Source of the DNA: Geobacteraceae bacterium | Lineage (GTDB): Bacteria; Desulfobacterota; Desulfuromonadia; Geobacterales; Pseudopelobacteraceae | Reading direction: 5' to 3' | DNA length: 64,000 nucleotides | Assembly (NCBI GenBank): GCA_025355965.1 | Contig: JANXYR010000043.1 | Span: 1-64,000, forward strand | In this document: positions 1-7,817 of the stretch, piece after piece | How the letters are laid out: the number at the start of each line of letters is the position of its first letter | Numbering within the stretch: position 1 is the stretch's first letter | The notes under the pieces: generated by a model | The model's input: only the letters and a program-made list of their open reading frames with translations | What the model was told of the DNA's origin: nothing | The model's database searches: none | Translations under genes and position numbers: made by a program

Positions 1-426
1 ATATCAGGCGACCGACTTGCAAATACAGCTGAGCAACTTATGCGTGCCCGCTATTCTGGCTATGTTTTTGCCAAGATGGATTTTATTTTTGACAGTACGC
101 ACCCTGACCACCGCGAGGGTTACGATCACGTCGGCACTAAAGAGTGGGCTGAAACGGCCGAATGGCTAGGGCTTGAAATAATCGGCACAAAAAAAGGTGA
201 GGCTGACGACTCCGTCGGAGAAGTAGAGTTCATTGCACGCTTCAACGAAAAAGGCGAACGCCGTGAACATCATGAAGCGGGGCAATTCAAGCGAAAAGAC
301 GGTAGTTGGTATTTCACCGAAGGAAAGATGATTCGCTCGAAACCTTTGACCGTAGCCAAGATCGGTCGCAACGACCCATGCACCTGCGGAAGCGGACTAA
401 AATACAAAAAATGTTGCGGGAAATAA
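1..426 (+). CDS. YchJ-like (UPF0225) SEC-C zinc-motif protein, 5' truncated
   Basis: The reading frame is open from base 1, so the gene starts before the window. The first visible residues ([19 protein letters not shown]) match the central part of the YchJ/UPF0225 family, followed by an NTF2-like fold and a C-terminal SEC-C motif, [14 protein letters not shown]. The Cys pattern CxC-x8-CC of SEC-C binds zinc. Family members are about 150-160 residues with a second SEC-C motif at the N-terminus; that end is missing here. The molecular function of the family is not established. The first internal ATG is at 40, but the family match upstream of it argues against it as the start. A good terminator follows. 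Confidence 0.85.
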   Translation: MSGDRLANTAEQLMRARYSGYVFAKMDFIFDSTHPDHREGYDHVGTKEWAETAEWLGLEIIGTKKGEADDSVGEVEFIARFNEKGERREHHEAGQFKRKDGSWYFTEGKMIRSKPLTVAKIGRNDPCTCGSGLKYKKCCGK

Positions 427-446
427 TCTGAGATTAGAAACGGAAA

Positions 447-469
447 GCGGCCTATTGGCCGCCTTTTTT
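447..469 (+). terminator. Rho-independent terminator after the YchJ-like gene
   Basis: GCGGCC (447-452), loop TATT, GGCCGC (457-462), then a run of T to 469. It ends the plus-strand YchJ-like transcript and lies in the tail of the convergent ubiE gene. Confidence 0.8.
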
Positions 470-499
470 GTGCCCAATAAAACTGTCTACGGAATGTTC

Positions 500-1210
500 C
501 TACTCTTTTTCACCGACATAGATCGTGGCAATGCCAAAGGTAAGTTCATGGAGATGTATGTTTCGGAAACCTGCTTCTGCAATCATGCGCGAAAAATCCT
601 CCTGCGAAGGAAACTCAAGCACAGAGTCAGGCAGGTACTTGTAGGCATTGTAACGAGAAAACAGCCCACCCACAACCGGCAACAGGCGACGGAAGTAAAA
701 ATAGTACAATTGCCTGAACAGCCGCGAACGCGGCGTGGAAAACTCCAGTATAATCATCCTCCCACCCGGACGCAGTACCCTCCACATTTCAGCCAATCCC
801 AGCTTCCTATCAACAACGTTTCTGATGCCAAAGGCGATGGTAATCGAGTCAAAGGTGTCATTGGCGAACGGCAGATCTTCACAGGGAGCAACCTTGAGGT
901 CAATCCTGTCTGCATATGGAGATGCTGCTACCTTAACAGCCCCAAGATCAATCATCTCCTTGCAAAAATCAGCTCCGGTAATCTTGACTGAAACAGGTGT
1001 CCGAAGAGCAATTTCCAACGCAACATCACCTGTACCGGTCGCCACATCCAGAATACGGGAACCTTCATTGTATTTGAGCAGCCGTACAGCTTTTGTTCGC
1101 CAACGACGGTCGATACCAAAGCTCAACAGCCGGTTGAGAAAATCATAACGCGGGGCAATAGCACCGAACATCTTCTGGATTTTTTCACCTTTATCAGAAA
1201 GCCTGAACAT
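500..1210 (-). CDS. ubiE: Demethylmenaquinone methyltransferase (UbiE/MenG)
   Basis: This 236-residue class I SAM-dependent methyltransferase is expected to convert demethylmenaquinone to menaquinone, the respiratory quinone of Geobacter-type bacteria. Visible signatures are the N-terminal F..IAPRYDFLNR.LS motif (residues 15-30), the SAM-binding DVATGTGD (55-62) and the UbiE signature NVVDRKLGLAEMWRVLRPGG (about 131-150). The length is normal for the family. In an organism that uses only menaquinone the enzyme works as MenG. The ATG at 1210 is preceded by a purine-rich stretch but not a strong Shine-Dalgarno. It is divergent from the diadenylate cyclase gene, and about 120 bp between them must hold both promoters. 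Confidence 0.93.
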   Translation of the reverse strand: MFRLSDKGEKIQKMFGAIAPRYDFLNRLLSFGIDRRWRTKAVRLLKYNEGSRILDVATGTGDVALEIALRTPVSVKITGADFCKEMIDLGAVKVAASPYADRIDLKVAPCEDLPFANDTFDSITIAFGIRNVVDRKLGLAEMWRVLRPGGRMIILEFSTPRSRLFRQLYYFYFRRLLPVVGGLFSRYNAYKYLPDSVLEFPSQEDFSRMIAEAGFRNIHLHELTFGIATIYVGEKE

Positions 1211-1332
1211 TCGTTTCCACTACCTTTTAAGGAATTTAAGTGCTATAAAAACAGCGAGTTTATGTAGCACATTTTACGTGCCATTAACTAGAAAAAACGA
1301 AATCTTTATACACCTCGGGAGCCACAAATAAA

Positions 1333-2751
1333 GTGATACCTACCATCCGCATTCAGGATATCGCCGACATATTGATTATGACCTTTCTGCTTTACCAGTT
1401 GTATTCATGGTTTCGCGGTACGCGTGCTATTCAGGTACTGCTCGGCCTGGGAATAGTAACCCTTATCTATTTTGCAACTCGCTTTCTGGATCTTTACATG
1501 ACAAGCTGGGTGCTTCAGGAGCTTGGCACAGTCCTTATCATCCTTATAATCGTAGTATTTCAAACAGAGATCCGGCAGGCATTATATCGATTCAGCCTTT
1601 TGCGCCATATACTTGATAGTCACCAGGAAACTCAGCACAGTCAATTTCAGGATATTGCCGAAACACTATTCAGGATGGCCGCCAACAAAACCGGTGCCCT
1701 GATTGTTTTTCAAGGAAATGAATCACTGCATGATCTGCTGACAAACGGGGTATTAATAAACAGTGAAATTTCCCCCCAGATGCTGGAGTCAATCTTTTAT
1801 GACGGCGCACCCTTCCATGATGGAGCAGCTCTCATCAATAACGGCAGGATCGAAAAGGTGGCCTGCCACCTGCCACTCTCGGTCAGCCCGGATGTTCCGC
1901 AACATCTGGGTACCCGCCACCGGGCAGCTCTCGGATTGTCGGAGCGAAGCGATGCAGTTGTTGTTGCCATATCAGAGGAACGGGGCGAAGTTTCTCTGGT
2001 GACCTCGGGTAAGTTTCACAGTATGAGTACCCCCACAGAACTGATTATGGCTTTGGATGAACTGCTGAGAAATGAAATTGAACGCCCACGCGTTACAATG
2101 CGGCAGCGCCTTTTTTCAAATCTGCTCCCAAAGGTCTCCCTCCTGCTTGGCGTGTGTGTTTTCTGGGGACTGGTAACAACCCGGCAGGGACAGATCACAA
2201 CGGTAACGGCTCCGGTACGGTTGCATGGGATCCCTGATGGCCTGGTTTTGCTCCGTACCCTGCCCGAAGACGTAACAGTTCAGATTAAAGCTATGTCAAG
2301 CCTGGCCCCACCTCCTTCAAAGCTAGATCTGACCGCAGAAATAGATGCATCCAAAATAACCGAAGGAACCACGGCAATACGGGTAAACCATGCCGCCGTC
2401 ACCGCTCCGTCAGGAATGATAATATCATCGGTATCGCCTTCCAGCGTGCGAATTTATGCAGAAAAAAAAGTACGCAAGAGCGTGCCGGTTAAAGTAACTA
2501 TTAAAGGCAGGCTGCCGTCCGGGCAATCACCTTCTCACGTCACCAGCGAACCGAGTTCGGTCAATATAGAGGGACCAGCAAGCCAGGTTTCACAAATTGT
2601 ATCAGTAGCAACCGAAGACATCGACGCAAGCCAATTGGAAAAAGGGAAAGAGTATTTGAAAAATCTGCGCTTACCGGAAAAGCAGGTATCTGTTCTCAGA
2701 GACACTCCAGTCACAATAAAACTTTCAGAGCGAGGCAAACGAAAAAGGTAG
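1333..2751 (+). CDS. cdaA: Diadenylate cyclase CdaA fused to YbbR repeats
   Basis: This 472-residue membrane protein should make cyclic di-AMP from ATP. Three N-terminal membrane helices (about 10-80) are followed by a DAC domain with the catalytic FHDGAAL (DGA at 163-165) and TRHRAALG (RHR at 195-197). A fourth membrane segment at about 266-283 then leads to two YbbR-type beta repeats outside the cytoplasm (about 290-465). In Firmicutes CdaA and its YbbR-domain regulator CdaR are separate adjacent genes; here they form one chain. The start is GTG, supported by the family-typical N-terminus IRIQDIADILIMTFLLYQLY and by GGGAG at 1317-1321, although the 11-base spacing is long. The glmM gene usually next in Firmicutes is not present. 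Confidence 0.92.
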   Translation: MIPTIRIQDIADILIMTFLLYQLYSWFRGTRAIQVLLGLGIVTLIYFATRFLDLYMTSWVLQELGTVLIILIIVVFQTEIRQALYRFSLLRHILDSHQETQHSQFQDIAETLFRMAANKTGALIVFQGNESLHDLLTNGVLINSEISPQMLESIFYDGAPFHDGAALINNGRIEKVACHLPLSVSPDVPQHLGTRHRAALGLSERSDAVVVAISEERGEVSLVTSGKFHSMSTPTELIMALDELLRNEIERPRVTMRQRLFSNLLPKVSLLLGVCVFWGLVTTRQGQITTVTAPVRLHGIPDGLVLLRTLPEDVTVQIKAMSSLAPPPSKLDLTAEIDASKITEGTTAIRVNHAAVTAPSGMIISSVSPSSVRIYAEKKVRKSVPVKVTIKGRLPSGQSPSHVTSEPSSVNIEGPASQVSQIVSVATEDIDASQLEKGKEYLKNLRLPEKQVSVLRDTPVTIKLSERGKRKR

Positions 2752-2804
2752 CATTATGGCATATATTTTGCTTGAGCAAGTATCCTTAAAAGAAGCAACA
2801 AAGA

Positions 2805-2833
2805 TTGACTTTTTAATTCGGTTGTTATATAAA
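2805..2833 (+). promoter_or_regulatory. Sigma-70-type promoter for the NlpC/P60 gene
   Basis: TTGACT (2805-2810), a 17-base spacer and TATAAA (2828-2833), 43 bases before the start codon of the LysM-NlpC/P60 gene. Called by eye from consensus similarity and ideal spacing. Confidence 0.5.
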
Positions 2834-2876
2834 CGAGGCCTTCCATATCATATTTAAAAACAAACCCGGAGGAAAC

Positions 2877-3905
2877 ATGACCCATCTTCGTATTGTTGTT
2901 ACGATCTGCCTCATACTCCTGGCATTACCTCAACTGGTTCTGGCATCAAAATCTCACATAGTAAGAAAAAGCGAATCCCTGCAATCCATTGCCCGTAAAT
3001 ACCATGTCTCCGTTGATGATCTTAAATCCATAAACAATCTTACCGCTTCCCGTGTTTCCAAAGGCACACGCCTGATAATACCTTCACACGACGATTCACA
3101 GCAAAAAAAGGCCTCTGCTTTAGTTCACCAAGATGCCTACAAAGTTTCCAAGGGTGATACACTTCCCAAAATAGCCAAAAAAACCGGCGTCAAGATGGCC
3201 GACATAAGGAATTTAAACGGGCTAAAGGGCAACAAGATCAAACCTGGCCAGGTTCTGATCCTTGTGGCTGCCGAAACTACAACTCATCCAGTCAACACCA
3301 ACAGACTACAACTTATTAACAAAGATCTTTTAAATGAGCAGGAACTTACGAACACGCTGGCTGAGTTGACTGATCTTGAATCAGATCAACCGGTTGACCT
3401 CGCAAAAACGCTTGAAGCTAATCAACCTATTAGTAGCCTCAAAAAGAGCGCCTACAGCTTCCTTGGTGCCCGCTACAGCTTTGGTGGCAGCAGTCGGAGC
3501 GCACTTGACTGCTCGAGCTTCACTCAGCAGGTTTTCCGTGAGCAGAGCGTAAAACTCCCTCGCACCGCCCGTGAACAATTTAATGTTGGCAATGAGGTCA
3601 TGCGTGGTGATCTGAAAAAAGGAGACCTTGTCTTCTTCCAAACTTACGCCCGCTTCCCTTCACATGTTGGCATTTATCTTGGGAACCGCAAAATGATCCA
3701 CGCCTCTTCGCGTGAACACCGCGTTGTCATTTCAACCATGGATACGCCATACTACCTGTCACGCTATCTTGGAGCAAGGCGTATGACAGACACGGCTTCT
3801 GATGCTCTAAATTTCAATGAATTACTGCTTGGAGTTGAAGAGGAAAGTGAAAATGATATCTTAACAAATGACACACTTGGTGTGTCACTAAACCTTGCAA
3901 AATAG
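2877..3905 (+). CDS. Secreted LysM-NlpC/P60 peptidoglycan endopeptidase
   Basis: This is a 342-residue exported cell-wall hydrolase. A signal peptide (about 1-23, ending LVLASK) is followed by two LysM peptidoglycan-binding modules (about 25-65 and 86-128, each ending in a GT..I.P or G.VL.L motif) and an NlpC/P60 domain from about 190. The catalytic triad is visible: Cys in ALDCSSF, His in SHVGIYLG and His in MIHASS. NlpC/P60 enzymes cut the peptide stems of peptidoglycan, typically at D-Glu-diaminopimelate. A strong CCCGGAGGAAAC ribosome site precedes the ATG. About 40 residues after the catalytic domain have no recognised function. A separate promoter and terminator make it a single-gene transcript. 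Confidence 0.92.
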   Translation: MTHLRIVVTICLILLALPQLVLASKSHIVRKSESLQSIARKYHVSVDDLKSINNLTASRVSKGTRLIIPSHDDSQQKKASALVHQDAYKVSKGDTLPKIAKKTGVKMADIRNLNGLKGNKIKPGQVLILVAAETTTHPVNTNRLQLINKDLLNEQELTNTLAELTDLESDQPVDLAKTLEANQPISSLKKSAYSFLGARYSFGGSSRSALDCSSFTQQVFREQSVKLPRTAREQFNVGNEVMRGDLKKGDLVFFQTYARFPSHVGIYLGNRKMIHASSREHRVVISTMDTPYYLSRYLGARRMTDTASDALNFNELLLGVEEESENDILTNDTLGVSLNLAK

Positions 3906-3932
3906 CCAATATAATAAAGGTATAACTACTAC

Positions 3933-3961
3933 ATCCGGGTCACATGACCCGGATTTTTTTT
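3933..3961 (+). terminator. Strong intrinsic terminator
   Basis: ATCCGGGTCA (3933-3942), a CA centre, TGACCCGGAT (3945-3954), then eight T. Only four bases separate the T run from the next start codon at 3966. Confidence 0.9.
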
Positions 3962-3965
3962 AGCC

Positions 3966-5501
3966 ATGAAAATCCTTCTCACCTATCAATCCGGATTAAC
4001 ACACCGCAATGATCCCTACATAAGCCTACTGCCAACCGGTTTGTGCTACCTGCACGCATGCTTACAAGAAGCTGGGTATGACTCGCTTCTAGCCAATTTT
4101 TCTGCTTGGCCAACCGCCAGAATCAAACAGGAATTACTGGCGCTCAAGCCTGACCTTATCGGAATTTCCCAGTGGACGCATAATAGACATAGCTCAATGG
4201 AACTTGCCCAAATATGTCGGGATCTGTTCCCGAACAGCACAATTGTGATGGGTGGCGGGCACGCAACCTTCTGCTATGAAGACATTTTGGCTGAAGGATC
4301 ACCAGTTGATATTGTTGTTCTGGGTGAGGCCGAGTCAACACTGCTGGAATTGGTTGCACGAATATCATCAGGTACGGCTTGGCAGGAGATAGCCGGGCTG
4401 GCATTTCTCAGTAACGGTTCAATTGCAGTCACCAATTCTAGAAAAAACATTGATGACCTGGATCGTCTGCCGATACCGGCACGCTATTTTGACAGGGCGA
4501 TCGGCCTCGATCTTGAATTGCAATCTGAATTCATTGTCACAACCCGTGGCTGTCCATCCAACTGTTATTTCTGCAGTTCGCCTGACTTTTGGGGAAAAAG
4601 AGTCGGTTTCAGATCACCTGCCGCTATTGTTGAAGAGATCCAGTATATTCGTAAAAAATACGGACTGATCTATTTTTCGATACGTGATGACACCTTCACG
4701 GCTGACCGAAAAAGAGTTTTGGAATTTTGCTCACTTCTGCAGAAGCTGGAGGTCAATATTCTCTGGAACTGTCAGTCGCGCGTCACTGCAATCGATAAAG
4801 AGCTGGCAATAGAGATGAAACGTGCAGGCTGTGAATGCATTCAACTCGGAGTAGAATCCGGTTCACTACGCATCCTTCAACAACTGGGGAAAAAAATAGT
4901 CCCTGCACAAATTGAGCAGGCATGTGCGCTGATCAGAGAGATCGGGATTAATCTTTCAGTCTATCTCATTAGTGATATTCCGGGAGAAACTGGCGATGAT
5001 ATTCAACAGACTATTGAGCTTGTCCGCCAAATCCGTCCTGATGACGGATATGTTTCACCGCTTGCCTATTATCCTGGCACACAGCTATATAAAAACGCAG
5101 TGAAATGCGGCAACGTCACACAAGATATCTTTGTAAACTCTCGCCAGACAGCCCTTTATGTTGCATCTAGGCCAGGGCCGTCATCTGCTCGTATTCTGAA
5201 AGAGCTGACAAAGAATCTACAGGATTATCCCGAACTTTTCAAACAGCAGAAAAGACGTCTCGGATACTGTTATACTACTAATGTTATAGCGGGAGAGTGG
5301 TATCGCCAACGAGGTGAATATGAAAAAGCCGAAAAAGAGCTGCTGGAAATTACGACCAAGCAACCGAATAATCCGTGGGGGTGGTTTCTTCTGGGGGATC
5401 TCTATGCCGAACTGGGCAAAAGCAACAAAGGGAAAGAGTTTTATGCCAAGGTGCTAAGCATCGTTCCGCAGCATGGCCCATCAAAAGCCGCTCAATTGTG
5501 A
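3966..5501 (+). CDS. B12-binding-type radical SAM protein with TPR tail
   Basis: 511 residues: an N-terminal cobalamin-binding-like domain (about 1-140, with the PTGLCYLHACLQEAGY start typical of this class), a radical SAM core whose cluster motif is CPSNCYFC (near residue 197), and a C-terminal TPR pair (about 440-510). Such enzymes often methylate or rearrange unactivated carbons in lipids, tetrapyrroles or secondary metabolites; the substrate cannot be read from sequence. The classical DxHxxG cobalamin motif is not obvious, so the N-terminal domain may not bind B12. No Shine-Dalgarno is visible before the ATG, which sits directly behind the previous gene's terminator, yet the N-terminus matches the family well. 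Confidence 0.85.
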   Translation: MKILLTYQSGLTHRNDPYISLLPTGLCYLHACLQEAGYDSLLANFSAWPTARIKQELLALKPDLIGISQWTHNRHSSMELAQICRDLFPNSTIVMGGGHATFCYEDILAEGSPVDIVVLGEAESTLLELVARISSGTAWQEIAGLAFLSNGSIAVTNSRKNIDDLDRLPIPARYFDRAIGLDLELQSEFIVTTRGCPSNCYFCSSPDFWGKRVGFRSPAAIVEEIQYIRKKYGLIYFSIRDDTFTADRKRVLEFCSLLQKLEVNILWNCQSRVTAIDKELAIEMKRAGCECIQLGVESGSLRILQQLGKKIVPAQIEQACALIREIGINLSVYLISDIPGETGDDIQQTIELVRQIRPDDGYVSPLAYYPGTQLYKNAVKCGNVTQDIFVNSRQTALYVASRPGPSSARILKELTKNLQDYPELFKQQKRRLGYCYTTNVIAGEWYRQRGEYEKAEKELLEITTKQPNNPWGWFLLGDLYAELGKSNKGKEFYAKVLSIVPQHGPSKAAQL

Positions 5502-5504
5502 TAC

Positions 5505-5535
5505 AAAAAAAGCGGGATCATTTGCATGACCCCGC
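5505..5535 (-). terminator. Terminator of the minus-strand lipoprotein gene
   Basis: GCGGGATCA / TGACCCCGC with one mismatch and a 6-base loop (5512-5535). On the minus strand it is followed by seven T (A run 5505-5511). Confidence 0.75.
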
Positions 5536-5556
5536 TCGATGCTAATGCTCTGAAAC

Positions 5557-5979
5557 CTACTTCGTAATCCTGATGCCAGGAACAAAGAGAATTTTTTCAA
5601 AGGTTCTGTTCAGAGTTTTGCTCTGGAAGTTAACCATAGGCGGCATTTCCGGATACTCAATCTTGTCGCCTTTGGTAACCTTGGTTTCAGGCAGCGCCAT
5701 CCAGACTTTTTCACCCTTTTCGTCAGCTGCTTCCACATATGTGTAGCCGCCTGAGTTCATGGTCTGGGTAACAGTTGCTTTCTTGCCTGCCCCTGCGGGA
5801 ATTTCCTGAGCCTTCATACCAGCGTGCGGATCTGCACCTGGTGCTGCTGCACCCGGCTGAGCTGCAGGCATCTGACCCTGCTGTGGAACTGTGGCTGGTG
5901 CTTCAGTCTTTGGCTTGTCTTTGCATCCTGCAAGAGCAAGAGCAGCGATAATTAAAACTACTAGTGTTGTTTTTTTCAC
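5557..5979 (-). CDS. Lipoprotein, NrfJ-like OB-fold family
   Basis: 140 residues with a lipoprotein signal peptide (lipobox LAGC, Cys19), a Pro/Ala/Gly/Gln-rich linker, and a C-terminal domain whose repeated words (VTQTMNSGGYTYVEA, KVWMALPETKV, SKTLNRTFEKILFVPG) recur in Geobacter proteins annotated as NrfJ-related. That domain is probably a small beta-barrel; its ligand is unknown. The protein should be anchored in the inner or outer membrane and face the periplasm. AGGAGGT before the ATG is a strong ribosome site. It ends at its own terminator, so it appears monocistronic. The NrfJ-like name rests on recall of the motif, not on a search. Confidence 0.75.
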   Translation of the reverse strand: MKKTTLVVLIIAALALAGCKDKPKTEAPATVPQQGQMPAAQPGAAAPGADPHAGMKAQEIPAGAGKKATVTQTMNSGGYTYVEAADEKGEKVWMALPETKVTKGDKIEYPEMPPMVNFQSKTLNRTFEKILFVPGIRITK

Positions 5980-6133
5980 CTGCGACCTCCTAGTTTTTTT
6001 TATATCTTATTTCTTTACCATAACACATCTGATTGTTCCAAGGGAAATATTCCAACATCCTGCTGCATAACTCTCTTTTCCAAAGACACTTAACACCTTC
6101 TCGCCTCACCTAAAACAACATAATCAACTGAAT

Positions 6134-6319
6134 TCATTGTTTCAATATACCAGGATCAGGGGGATTCAATGCGTCATAAAGCGCAATCTGTTCCGCAATA
6201 GAAAGCTTGCAACGACGGCAACCTGCCAGGTTCAAACAGAGGCGGCAACGGTCGTCCGAACACCACTGGCAGAAGGTGCAGTCGGGACAGGGGTGCTTTG
6301 GGGGAGCGTTATCAGGCAT
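6134..6319 (-). CDS. Cys-rich miniprotein coupled to a deacetylase gene
   Basis: A 61-residue protein with nine cysteines packed into residues 10-38 (CPDCTFCQWCSDDRCRLCLNLAGCRRC), suggesting a small zinc or iron-sulfur site. It has no signal peptide. Its ATG overlaps the stop of the upstream deacetylase gene (TGATG at 6321-6317), so it is probably translated by coupling; a TTG one codon upstream is the alternative start. I do not recognise a named family. The Cys spacing and the overlap are the main support that it is real. An overlapping plus-strand frame lacks such features. Confidence 0.6.
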   Translation of the reverse strand: MPDNAPPKHPCPDCTFCQWCSDDRCRLCLNLAGCRRCKLSIAEQIALYDALNPPDPGILKQ

Positions 6320-7110
6320 CAATAAGCAACATTTCGCTTAACAGCATTACCCTCGAGAAGCTGCACAAATGCCTTGCCACTGTCCGCATTTACCAGCAGG
6401 TAGCGCGGCAGTTTTAAAACCGAATCTGATGCTGTCGCGTGTCGACGTTCAATGGTGAAAGTGGCACCATAACCAGCCTCTTGGGCCTTACTTAACAGAT
6501 AGTCATCGTATATTCCAAAAGGCCAGGCGAGCATATCAACCTTTGATTTCATCTCGCTTTCCAGACGAGTTTTTGATTTTTTCAGTTGTGTCATGACAAG
6601 CGCATCCAAAGCCGCCTGACTCAATTTTCTACGTTCTTTCTTAAAGTTCGGATGCCAGTAAGTGTGCGACTGAACGTCAAAAAGGCCAGTCATTGTCAAT
6701 TCACGCATTTGATCCCATGTCATGGCATATTTTGCGTTGGAAATTGCTGACGGGTAGGCAAAGATTGTTACTGGATAGTGGTATTTCTTTATGATCGGAA
6801 GCATATCGCTGTAGACCGACTTGTGAGCATCGTCTTCTACGATTACAACTGACTTGGGACCCGGTGCGGGCGCTTTACCCCGGTAATAGTCAACAAGTTG
6901 CCTTAGCGGGATTACTTTATAGCCATTGTCACGCAGATACTTCATCTGTGCTTCAAAAACCGGAGTCGTGATTGTCATACCATCAACAACTGTCGCCCCA
7001 AATCGGTGATACAGCAAAATAGGAACGCGGAATGTTTCCGCAGCGTAGGCCGACATTGGCAACAACAGAGCGATTATGATTAAAAAAAGTTTGGCAATTA
7101 AACGGTACAT
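6319..7110 (-). CDS. Secreted polysaccharide deacetylase (NodB-like)
   Basis: 263 residues with a signal peptide (about 1-23) and a NodB/CE4 fold. The metal-binding pieces are SVVIVEDDAHKS, where the usual TFDDG is changed to VEDDA but both aspartates remain, and SHTYWHP (H-x3-H). It is likely to deacetylate an extracellular polysaccharide or peptidoglycan glycan. The missing Gly of TFDDG and the Glu in place of Phe are unusual, so activity needs testing. It precedes the coupled Cys-rich miniprotein, and the universal stress protein gene lies 21 bp upstream on the same strand, so the three probably form one operon. Confidence 0.85.
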   Translation of the reverse strand: MYRLIAKLFLIIIALLLPMSAYAAETFRVPILLYHRFGATVVDGMTITTPVFEAQMKYLRDNGYKVIPLRQLVDYYRGKAPAPGPKSVVIVEDDAHKSVYSDMLPIIKKYHYPVTIFAYPSAISNAKYAMTWDQMRELTMTGLFDVQSHTYWHPNFKKERRKLSQAALDALVMTQLKKSKTRLESEMKSKVDMLAWPFGIYDDYLLSKAQEAGYGATFTIERRHATASDSVLKLPRYLLVNADSGKAFVQLLEGNAVKRNVAY

Positions 7111-7131
7111 AAAAAATGATCCTTTCTTGAG

Positions 7132-7587
7132 TTAGCCCCTCACTACATAAACCGAACATGCTGCATTACTTGCCACTTTATGCGAGACACTCCCCTTGAT
7201 CCGGCGCTGGATAAACCCCTTGCCGGAACTACCGATGACAATCACATCAATTTCTTCTCGCTTGGCAATATTAATAATTTTATCTGCTGGATCGCCGTAT
7301 TCGACAATCATTTCCAGCGGGACATCATGTTCAGCTGCACATTTTTCTACTACATAAAACAATCGTTCTCGTAGTTCATCCCATTTCTTGGTTTCTGTCA
7401 TAGGGGCCGCCGGCACAAAATCCGTATAGGTTGAAGTTGGCGCATTCGGCAACACAAGCAAAGCATAGATTCGACTTTTAAACTGGCTCTGATTGCCAGC
7501 AGCAAGGCGCACAGCCTCTTCAGCCGCTTTATCGGACTGAGGAGAACCATCTATTGCCACAAGTATTTTTTTTCTTAGGTTCAGCAT
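7132..7587 (-). CDS. Universal stress protein (UspA family)
   Basis: 151 residues forming a single Usp domain. It begins KKILVAIDGSPQSDKAAEEAV and ends with the ATP-binding G-x2-G-x9-GS signature (GSSGKGFIQRRIKGSVS) and the terminal strand SVYVVRG. The intact signature suggests an ATP-binding, MJ0577-like type. Cytoplasmic; it probably supports survival under stress or growth arrest. It is the first gene of a likely minus-strand operon with the deacetylase (21-bp gap). The 230-bp AT-rich region upstream is shared with the divergent IclR regulator gene. Confidence 0.92.
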   Translation of the reverse strand: MLNLRKKILVAIDGSPQSDKAAEEAVRLAAGNQSQFKSRIYALLVLPNAPTSTYTDFVPAAPMTETKKWDELRERLFYVVEKCAAEHDVPLEMIVEYGDPADKIINIAKREEIDVIVIGSSGKGFIQRRIKGSVSHKVASNAACSVYVVRG

Positions 7588-7674
7588 AGTGTCCTCTTAC
7601 GTGTTTTATTATCAAATTTTTAAACATATCTGATGCCAGCATTCTGCAATTAAATATAAAGCAATTTTTCGCAC

Positions 7675-7703
7675 TTGACAATTGTAAAACAATATTCTAG
7701 TAT
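7675..7703 (+). promoter_or_regulatory. Candidate sigma-70 promoter of the IclR gene
   Basis: TTGACA (7675-7680), a 17-base spacer, TAGTAT (7698-7703). Two further TTGACA boxes lie at 7705-7710 and 7755-7760, but their -10 partners are poor. The 7588-7817 intergenic region is very AT-rich and otherwise contains no gene. Confidence 0.5.
7681..7693. promoter_or_regulatory. Inverted repeat ATTGT-AAA-ACAAT, possible operator
   Basis: A perfect 5-bp inverted repeat with a 3-base centre sits between the -35 and -10 boxes of the promoter before the IclR gene. This position would suit autorepression; the link to IclR is inference. Confidence 0.35.
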
Positions 7704-7817
7704 TTTGACAATATTTTACTAAAGTGGAATGTTTGGCAAATTTTTTAATTAACTTTGACATTTTGATACGTTGCATAACCCTTCTATCACTCTAATTTTA
7801 TTAAAAGGACTCATCTC

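Noticed and set aside
455-991. Open frame opposite ubiE
   Set aside because: Overlaps almost the whole methyltransferase gene and has no family motif or ribosome site.
6137-6325. Plus-strand frame opposite the Cys-rich miniprotein
   Set aside because: No ribosome site or motif; the minus-strand frame has regular cysteines and a coupled start.
7705-7760. Additional promoters from the second and third TTGACA boxes
   Set aside because: No acceptable -10 element at 16-18 bases from either box.
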